Shown here: piece by piece, positions 41,580 to 46,351 of the stretch
Numbering within the stretch: the stretch's first letter is position 1
Layout: every line of letters starts with the position of its first letter
The notes under the pieces: generated by a model
The model's input: only the letters and a program-made list of their open reading frames with translations
Databases searched by the model: none
Told to the model about the DNA's origin: nothing
Assembly: GCA_945897565.1 (NCBI GenBank)
Contig: CAMDFN010000019.1
Location: 1-46,351 of the forward strand
Source: Chryseobacterium gleum
Lineage (GTDB): Bacteria > Bacteroidota > Bacteroidia > Flavobacteriales_D > Crocinitomicaceae
Direction of reading: 5' to 3'
Length of the DNA stretch: 46,351 nt
Made by a program: the position numbers and the translations under genes

Positions 41580-42605
41580 TTAAAACTTTAACTGCGCATC
41601 GCGCACAGCGTAAATGCGTTCAATGATATCCACTACTTTCATGCCTTCAAGTGCGTTAGTGGTAGGAGAGGTGCGGCCGTTTAGTGTGTCTATTACATTG
41701 GTAATGACGTAGTTGTGGTTGGCGGCAGAGCCCTTGTAAGGGCCGTAGTCGTTGCCCGGGTTGGTAGGGGCCAGTTCGGGCATTTGGTAACCCGTAATGT
41801 TGCAGACCTCTACTTCGTTCATGTATTGGCCGCCAATTTTGACGGAGCCGTTTTGGCCGATGATGGTCATCGAGGACTCCAAATTTTGGTTGGCAACGGA
41901 GGTCGAATAGTTCAAAGAACCCATTCCGCCATTGATGAAATCAAAACTCACAAAGCCGGAATCTTCGAAATCGGTGTAGTCTTTGTGGTTGAAATCGGCA
42001 AATTTGCCTTGGATGTGGTCGATGTCGCCAAATAACCAGTACATGATGTCGATGAAGTGGCTAAATTGGGTAAAAAGCGTGCCGCCGTCGAGGTCTTTGC
42101 TGCCTTTCCAGCCGCCGGCTTTGTAGTAGCGTTCGTCACGGTTCCAGTAGCAATTGAGCTGCACCATATAGATGTCGCCGAGTACTTTTCTGTCGATGAG
42201 GTCTTTGATCCAGACGCTTGGCGGAGAATAGCGGTTTTGCATGACGCAAAAGACTTGCTTAGACACCTGCAAAGACTTGTAAATGATTTGCTCACAGCTT
42301 TCTTTGCTCAGGCCCATGGGTTTTTCACAAACCACATGTTTTTTGGCCTCTAGCGCCTTGAGTGCTTGCTCGGCGTGCAGGCCGTTGGGCGTACACACAT
42401 TCACTACGTCAAAATCAATATCACTGGCAAGCAATTCACTGATGTCGTTAAAGAAGGGGACGTCGAAGTCTTGAGCACCACAGGCTTCTTGGCCGCGTGG
42501 GTCTACAAGGGCTACTAATTCTCCTTCTGCATCGCGGCGAACCATTTCGGCGTGTCTTTTGCCGATGTGTCCGGCTCCTATGATGGCAAATTTGATCTTA
42601 CTCAT
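41580..42605 (-). CDS. Gfo/Idh/MocA-family oxidoreductase, WbpB/WlbA-like
   Basis: 341 residues. The NAD Rossmann fold is KFAIIGAGHIGKRHAEMV; the family catalytic motif is CEKPMGLS. Downstream YSPPSVWIKDLID, NCYWNRDERYYKAGGWKGSKDLDGGTLFTQFSHFIDIMYWLFG matches WlbA/WbpB, including the GGG-like DGGTLFTQ and the His for ketone formation. It oxidises C3 of UDP-GlcNAcA to the 3-keto sugar, the substrate for the WbpE aminotransferase. It overlaps the acetyltransferase by eight bases. Confidence 0.9.
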   Translation of the reverse strand: MSKIKFAIIGAGHIGKRHAEMVRRDAEGELVALVDPRGQEACGAQDFDVPFFNDISELLASDIDFDVVNVCTPNGLHAEQALKALEAKKHVVCEKPMGLSKESCEQIIYKSLQVSKQVFCVMQNRYSPPSVWIKDLIDRKVLGDIYMVQLNCYWNRDERYYKAGGWKGSKDLDGGTLFTQFSHFIDIMYWLFGDIDHIQGKFADFNHKDYTDFEDSGFVSFDFINGGMGSLNYSTSVANQNLESSMTIIGQNGSVKIGGQYMNEVEVCNITGYQMPELAPTNPGNDYGPYKGSAANHNYVITNVIDTLNGRTSPTTNALEGMKVVDIIERIYAVRDAQLKF

Positions 42606-43173
42606 GTATTCTAGTTACAATTGCGTTGCTGAGTTGGTATTTTTGCCCGCTTTCGGGGCAGGTGGCGCGCCCGTCGGTATCAAATTGGAGGCGGTGCCCG
42701 AATTCAGACATCCAGCCAATTTGGCGCGCAGGATTGCCCACCACCAATGCAAAATCGGGGACAGGTTTCGTGACCACTGCGCCTGCGCCAATAAATGCAT
42801 AGGCACCGATGTCGTGGCCGCAAACGATGGTGGCGTTGGCGCCAATGCTGGCTCCTTGGCCCACATGCGTGCGCAAATAGTTGTCGCGGCGGTTAACGGC
42901 GCTTCTTGGGTTAATGACATTCGTAAAAACCATTGAGGGGCCCAAAAAGACGTCGTCTTCGCAGGTGACGCCAGTGTAAATACTGACGTTGTTTTGCACT
43001 TTCACGTTGTGGCCGAGTACCACCTGAGGTGAAATCACGACATTTTGGCCAATATTGCAGTTTTTACCGAGCGTGCAGCCCGGCATCAGGTGTGAAAAAT
43101 GCCAGATTTTGGTGCCTGCACCTATCTGACATCCGTCGTCAATGACTGCCGTTTCGTGTGCGAAATACTCCAT
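42598..43173 (-). CDS. UDP-3-amino-sugar N-acetyltransferase, left-handed beta-helix (WbpD/WlbB-like)
   Basis: 191 residues. Hexapeptide-repeat structure is clear: VIDDGCQIGAGTKIWHFSHLMPGCTLGKNCNIGQNVVISPQVVLGHNVKV, VSIYTGVTCEDDVFLGPSM, GASIGANATIVCGHDIGAYAFIGAGAVVTKPVPDFALVVGNPARQIGWM. WbpD/WlbB use acetyl-CoA to acetylate the C3 amine of UDP-GlcNAc(3NH2)A. The C-terminal CPESGQKYQL and three-Cys pattern are also seen in this group. It starts directly after the uxs stop. Confidence 0.92.
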   Translation of the reverse strand: MEYFAHETAVIDDGCQIGAGTKIWHFSHLMPGCTLGKNCNIGQNVVISPQVVLGHNVKVQNNVSIYTGVTCEDDVFLGPSMVFTNVINPRSAVNRRDNYLRTHVGQGASIGANATIVCGHDIGAYAFIGAGAVVTKPVPDFALVVGNPARQIGWMSEFGHRLQFDTDGRATCPESGQKYQLSNAIVTRIHE

Positions 43174-44160
43174 TTATTTGGTGATGTATTTGTCAAAATT
43201 ATAGTGGTCTGTTTCCAGTAGCTCTTCTTGCGACAAGCTTTGAAAATAGGCGTAGGTGCGTTTCAAACCTTCGTTGCGGTCAATTTTGGGCTCCCAATCT
43301 AGTATTTCACGCGCTTTAGTGATGTCGGGTTGGCGTTGCTTGGGGTCGTCTACGGGTAAATCTTTGTAAATGACCTTTTGGGTAGTTTCGGTGAGGGCAA
43401 TGATTTCCTCTGCAAATTGGGCAATGGTAATTTCCGACGGATTGCCGACATTGACCGGGTAGGGGTAGTCACTCATCAATAGACGCACAATGCCTTCTAC
43501 TAAGTCGTCTACGTAGCAGAACGAACGCGTCTGAGAGCCGTCGCCAAAAATAGTTAAATCTTCGCCGCGCAAGGCTTGTCCAATGAAAGCAGGTAACACA
43601 CGGCCGTCGTTTAAGCGCATGCGTGGGCCGTAGGTATTGAAGATGCGCACAATGCGCGTTTCTACGCCGTGAAAATTGTGGTAGGCCATGGTAATGGCTT
43701 CTTGAAAGCGTTTGGCTTCATCGTACACGCCGCGTGGGCCCACTGGGTTTACATTGCCCCAGTATGCTTCGGTTTGTGGGTGTACGGTGGGGTCTCCGTA
43801 TACTTCGGAAGTAGAAGCGATGATCAAGCGTGCACCTTTTGCTTTGGCCAAGCCAAGGCAGTTATGGATGCCCAAAGAGCCAACTTTTAGGGTCTGGATC
43901 GGAATTTTGAGGTAATCTATGGGGCTTGCAGGTGAAGCAAAGTGCAGGATGTAATCTAGTTTGCCCGGAACGTGGATAAATTTAGAGACATCGTGGTGGT
44001 GAAACTCAAATTGTTCTAATGGGAACAAGTGCTCGATGTTTTTGAGGCGTCCGGTAATCAAGTTGTCCATCGCAATGACGTGGTAGCCATCTTTGATGAA
44101 ACGATCACATAAATGTGACCCTAAAAATCCGGCTGCACCGGTGATTAAAACGCGTTTCAT
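43174..44160 (-). CDS. UDP-glucuronate decarboxylase (UDP-xylose synthase)
   Basis: 328 residues, extended SDR. NAD site [14 protein letters not shown]; catalytic Glu119/Tyr146/Lys150 in [10 protein letters not shown] and [55 protein letters not shown] and [11 protein letters not shown] are hallmarks of UDP-xylose synthases. It oxidises and decarboxylates UDP-GlcA, made by the Ugd of the preceding gene, to UDP-xylose. It overlaps ugd by four bases. Confidence 0.93.
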   Translation of the reverse strand: MKRVLITGAAGFLGSHLCDRFIKDGYHVIAMDNLITGRLKNIEHLFPLEQFEFHHHDVSKFIHVPGKLDYILHFASPASPIDYLKIPIQTLKVGSLGIHNCLGLAKAKGARLIIASTSEVYGDPTVHPQTEAYWGNVNPVGPRGVYDEAKRFQEAITMAYHNFHGVETRIVRIFNTYGPRMRLNDGRVLPAFIGQALRGEDLTIFGDGSQTRSFCYVDDLVEGIVRLLMSDYPYPVNVGNPSEITIAQFAEEIIALTETTQKVIYKDLPVDDPKQRQPDITKAREILDWEPKIDRNEGLKRTYAYFQSLSQEELLETDHYNFDKYITK

Positions 44161-45479
44161 GAGTTTCTGTGTATTGTTTTTCTACCGATACTGCTATAAT
44201 AGAAGCCTTTTTCGGTGAGGTCGGTGAGGTCAAATAGGTTTCGGCCGTCAAAGATAACGTTATCGGCCATAAGGTCTTTCATGGCGTTGAAGTTCGGATT
44301 TCTGAAAATGCTCCATTCGGTGCAAATCAAGAGGGCGTCGGCCTGAATTAAGGCAGCATATTCATCTTTAGCGTAGTTTATTTGGTCTCCAAAAAGCGCC
44401 TTAACGTTTTCCATGGCTTCGGGGTCGTAGGCCGTTACTTCGGCGCCTGCTTCTAACAAGGCACGGATCATGTACAAAGCAGGTGCTTCGCGGATGTCGT
44501 CGGTATCGGGTTTGAAGGCCAAACCCCACACCGCAATTTTTTTGCGGAGTAAATTTCCGCGGAAGTAATTTTTGATGCGCGGAAACAAGATTGTTTTTTG
44601 GTCGTCATTGACTTCCATGACCGCTCGCAAGATCTTGAAATCATAGTTGTGGTCTGCGCCAGACTTCGCCAGTGCTTGCACGTCTTTCGGAAAGCACGAT
44701 CCTCCGTAGCCAATACCCGGGAACAAAAAGCGCTTGCCAATGCGGCTGTCGGCACCAATGCCAATGCGCACTTTGTCTACGTCGGCACCTACTACCTCAC
44801 AGAAGTTGGCAATTTCGTTCATAAAGGTAATTTTGGTGGCCAAAAAGGAGTTGGCGGCATATTTCGTGAGCTCCGCAGACTTCTCATCCATAAAATAGAT
44901 CGGGTTGCCTTGGCGCACAAATGGTTTGTAGAGGCTTTCCATGACTTTGGCAGCGCGTTCGTCTGAGCAACCAATGACCACGCGGTCTGGCTTCATGAAA
45001 TCGGCTACGGCATAACCTTCGCGTAGGAATTCTGGGTTAGAAACCACTGCGAAGTCCACTTTTGCGTTGGCTGCAATAGCGGCGTGCACGCGGTCTGCGG
45101 TACCTACAGGCACGGTGCTTTTATCGACAATAACTTTGTAGTCGGTGAGCATTTTGCCGAGTTGCTCAGCCACACCTAAGATATAAGACAAATCGGCAGA
45201 GCCATCTTCTCCGGGCGGAGTAGGGAGGGCTAAAAAGATGATTTCGGCATCGGCAATACCCGAAGCGAGGTCGGTGGTGAAATGCAAACGGCCCGCTTTG
45301 ATATTGCGTTCAAAAAGAACGTCTAGTTCGGGTTCGTAAATCGGAATTTGGCCTTGTTTCATTTTGTCGACCTTTGCGCTGTCGATGTCAATACAAATAA
45401 CTTGATTGCCAGTTTCAGCAAAACAAGTTCCGGTAACGAGGCCAACATAGCCGGTGCCTACTACTGCAATATTTTTCAT
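44157..45479 (-). CDS. ugd: UDP-glucose 6-dehydrogenase
   Basis: 440 residues. NAD site [86 protein letters not shown], and the catalytic Cys262 in [16 protein letters not shown] mark UDP-glucose dehydrogenase. [12 protein letters not shown] is the C-terminal UDP-binding domain. It makes UDP-glucuronate, feeding the uxs product next to it. It overlaps the aminotransferase gene by four bases. Confidence 0.96.
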   Translation of the reverse strand: MKNIAVVGTGYVGLVTGTCFAETGNQVICIDIDSAKVDKMKQGQIPIYEPELDVLFERNIKAGRLHFTTDLASGIADAEIIFLALPTPPGEDGSADLSYILGVAEQLGKMLTDYKVIVDKSTVPVGTADRVHAAIAANAKVDFAVVSNPEFLREGYAVADFMKPDRVVIGCSDERAAKVMESLYKPFVRQGNPIYFMDEKSAELTKYAANSFLATKITFMNEIANFCEVVGADVDKVRIGIGADSRIGKRFLFPGIGYGGSCFPKDVQALAKSGADHNYDFKILRAVMEVNDDQKTILFPRIKNYFRGNLLRKKIAVWGLAFKPDTDDIREAPALYMIRALLEAGAEVTAYDPEAMENVKALFGDQINYAKDEYAALIQADALLICTEWSIFRNPNFNAMKDLMADNVIFDGRNLFDLTDLTEKGFYYSSIGRKTIHRNS

Positions 45480-46351
45480 TTAAAAAAGGATAGGACGTGT
45501 TCTATAATGTATTCTAATTGCTGCTCATCCATTTCGGTATGAATTGGCAAACTGATGACCTGCGCGCAGAGTTGTTCGGTAATGGGGAGTTGTAAGTCAG
45601 TTAGGTTAAAGGCTGCAAACATTTTTTGACGATGCGCCGGGATAGGGTAGTAGATCATCGAGGGAATACCAGCAGCTAAAAGATGCGCTTGTAAAGCTTC
45701 TCGGCTATGCGAGGTCAGTTTAAGTGTATACTGATGAAAAACATGTTTGGAATCGGCAGCTCTGAATGGAATCTCGACTCCTGGAATTTGGGCAAATGCG
45801 GCGTCGTAGGCAGAAGCTACTTCTCTGCGCGCATCTATATAGTTATCTAATTGACGCAATTTGATGCGCAAAACTGCCGCTTGAATGGTATCCAAACGCG
45901 AGTTGCAACCCACTACGTCGTGGATGTATTTTTGTTCTTGGCCGTGGTTGGCAATCATTTTGATTTTGCGCGCGAGTTCGGCGTCTTGGGTATAGAGTGC
46001 GCCGCCGTCGCCGTAGCAACCCAAGTTTTTGCTCGGAAAGAAAGAAGTACAGCCAATGTGGCCGATGGTGCCGGTTTTCTGAACCCTGCCGTCAGAGAGG
46101 TGGTAGTCTGAGCCAATGGCCTGTGCGTTGTCTTCGATGACAAAAAGTTGGTGTTTGTGCGCTGTTTCCATTATAGCGTTGAGGTCTGCAGCCTGACCAT
46201 ACAAGTGTACCGGCACAATTGCTTTGGTGCGCGGGGTAATGGCAGCTTCAATTGCGGCAGCAGCTACACAAAAAGTTTGCGGATCAACCTCTACAAAAAC
46301 AGGCGTAAGGCCAAGCAAGGCGATTACTTCTGTGGTGGCTATATAAGTAAA
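45476..46351 (-). CDS. DegT/DnrJ/EryC1-family aminotransferase, WbpE-like (5' end outside window)
   Basis: 291 residues are present; about 80 are missing beyond the right edge. The sequence reads in from FTYIATTEVIALLGLTPVFVEV. The PLP-binding Lys is in SFFPSKNLGCYGDGG. VPVHLYGQAADLNAI, FVIEDNAQAIGSDY, IANHGQEQKYIHDVVGCNSRLDTIQAAVLRIKL and YYPIPAHRQKMF are typical of the WbpE/WlbC group. WbpE-like enzymes transfer an amino group to the 3-keto UDP-GlcNAcA, joining the WbpB and WbpD steps. It is the first sugar gene seen of an operon that begins to the right. Confidence 0.9.
   Translation of the reverse strand, partial: FTYIATTEVIALLGLTPVFVEVDPQTFCVAAAAIEAAITPRTKAIVPVHLYGQAADLNAIMETAHKHQLFVIEDNAQAIGSDYHLSDGRVQKTGTIGHIGCTSFFPSKNLGCYGDGGALYTQDAELARKIKMIANHGQEQKYIHDVVGCNSRLDTIQAAVLRIKLRQLDNYIDARREVASAYDAAFAQIPGVEIPFRAADSKHVFHQYTLKLTSHSREALQAHLLAAGIPSMIYYPIPAHRQKMFAAFNLTDLQLPITEQLCAQVISLPIHTEMDEQQLEYIIEHVLSFFK

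Overview
The window comes from a member of the Bacteroidota, most likely a gliding or type IX secretion (T9SS) lineage near the Flavobacteriales. Evidence: a full-length SprA, a secreted protease with a T9SS C-terminal sorting domain, menaquinone synthesis (MenA), several Bacteroidota-type -7 promoter elements (TAnnTTTG), a DUF2480 protein, and a fused malic enzyme/phosphotransacetylase next to ruvA and sprA. No rRNA, tRNA, phage, insertion sequence or CRISPR array was seen. The organism assignment is inference from gene content.

Layout. 1-4058 (-): the 5' part of a giant surface protein with a signal peptide, a beta-barrel-like N-terminus and at least eleven ~90-residue Cys-paired Ig-like repeats; it runs off the left edge. 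4142-6579 (-): a secreted YD-like protein coupled to glyS. 6615-7367 (+): a cyclase-family hydrolase. 7354-7592: a probable minus-strand structured RNA with its own promoter and terminator, resembling 6S RNA in outline. 7680-18296 (-): operon maeB-ruvA-sprA-GNAT. 18404-22401 (-): sucA-odhB, the 2-oxoglutarate dehydrogenase E1 and E2. 22525-23976 (+): a photolyase-related protein of the FeS-BCP family that lacks all four cluster cysteines. 23990-26401 (-): secreted lysyl-endopeptidase-like protease. 26461-27147 (+): orphan OmpR-type response regulator. 27144-31602 (-): operon menA-etfB-etfA-bfn-nupG-like. 31714-32240 (+): parDE toxin-antitoxin pair. 32237-34058 (-): DUF2480, rhomboid protease, SixA-like phosphatase. 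34063-37157 (-): MBOAT/SGNH O-acyltransferase pair and a CpsB/YwqE-type phosphatase. 37214-37698 (-): a second toxin-antitoxin pair. 37754-46351 (-): a nucleotide-sugar operon that enters from beyond the right edge.

How the genes fit together. The right third is the edge of a surface-polysaccharide locus. Its enzymes predict three precursors. The first is UDP-2,3-diacetamido-2,3-dideoxy-glucuronic acid (TviB/WbpO-type dehydrogenase, WbpB-, WbpE- and WbpD-like). The second is UDP-glucuronate and then UDP-xylose (Ugd, Uxs). The third is dTDP-4-keto-6-deoxy sugars (RfbA, RfbB, RfbC; RfbD not seen). The CpsB-like phosphatase and the MBOAT/SGNH pair suggest export control and O-acylation of the same polymer. 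In the left half, SprA is the outer-membrane T9SS translocon through which the secreted protease would pass. The rest is central metabolism: TCA cycle, malic enzyme, ETF and menaquinone.

Most worth a second look: the structured RNA at 7354-7592, the cluster-less photolyase homologue, and the barrel-plus-repeat surface protein.
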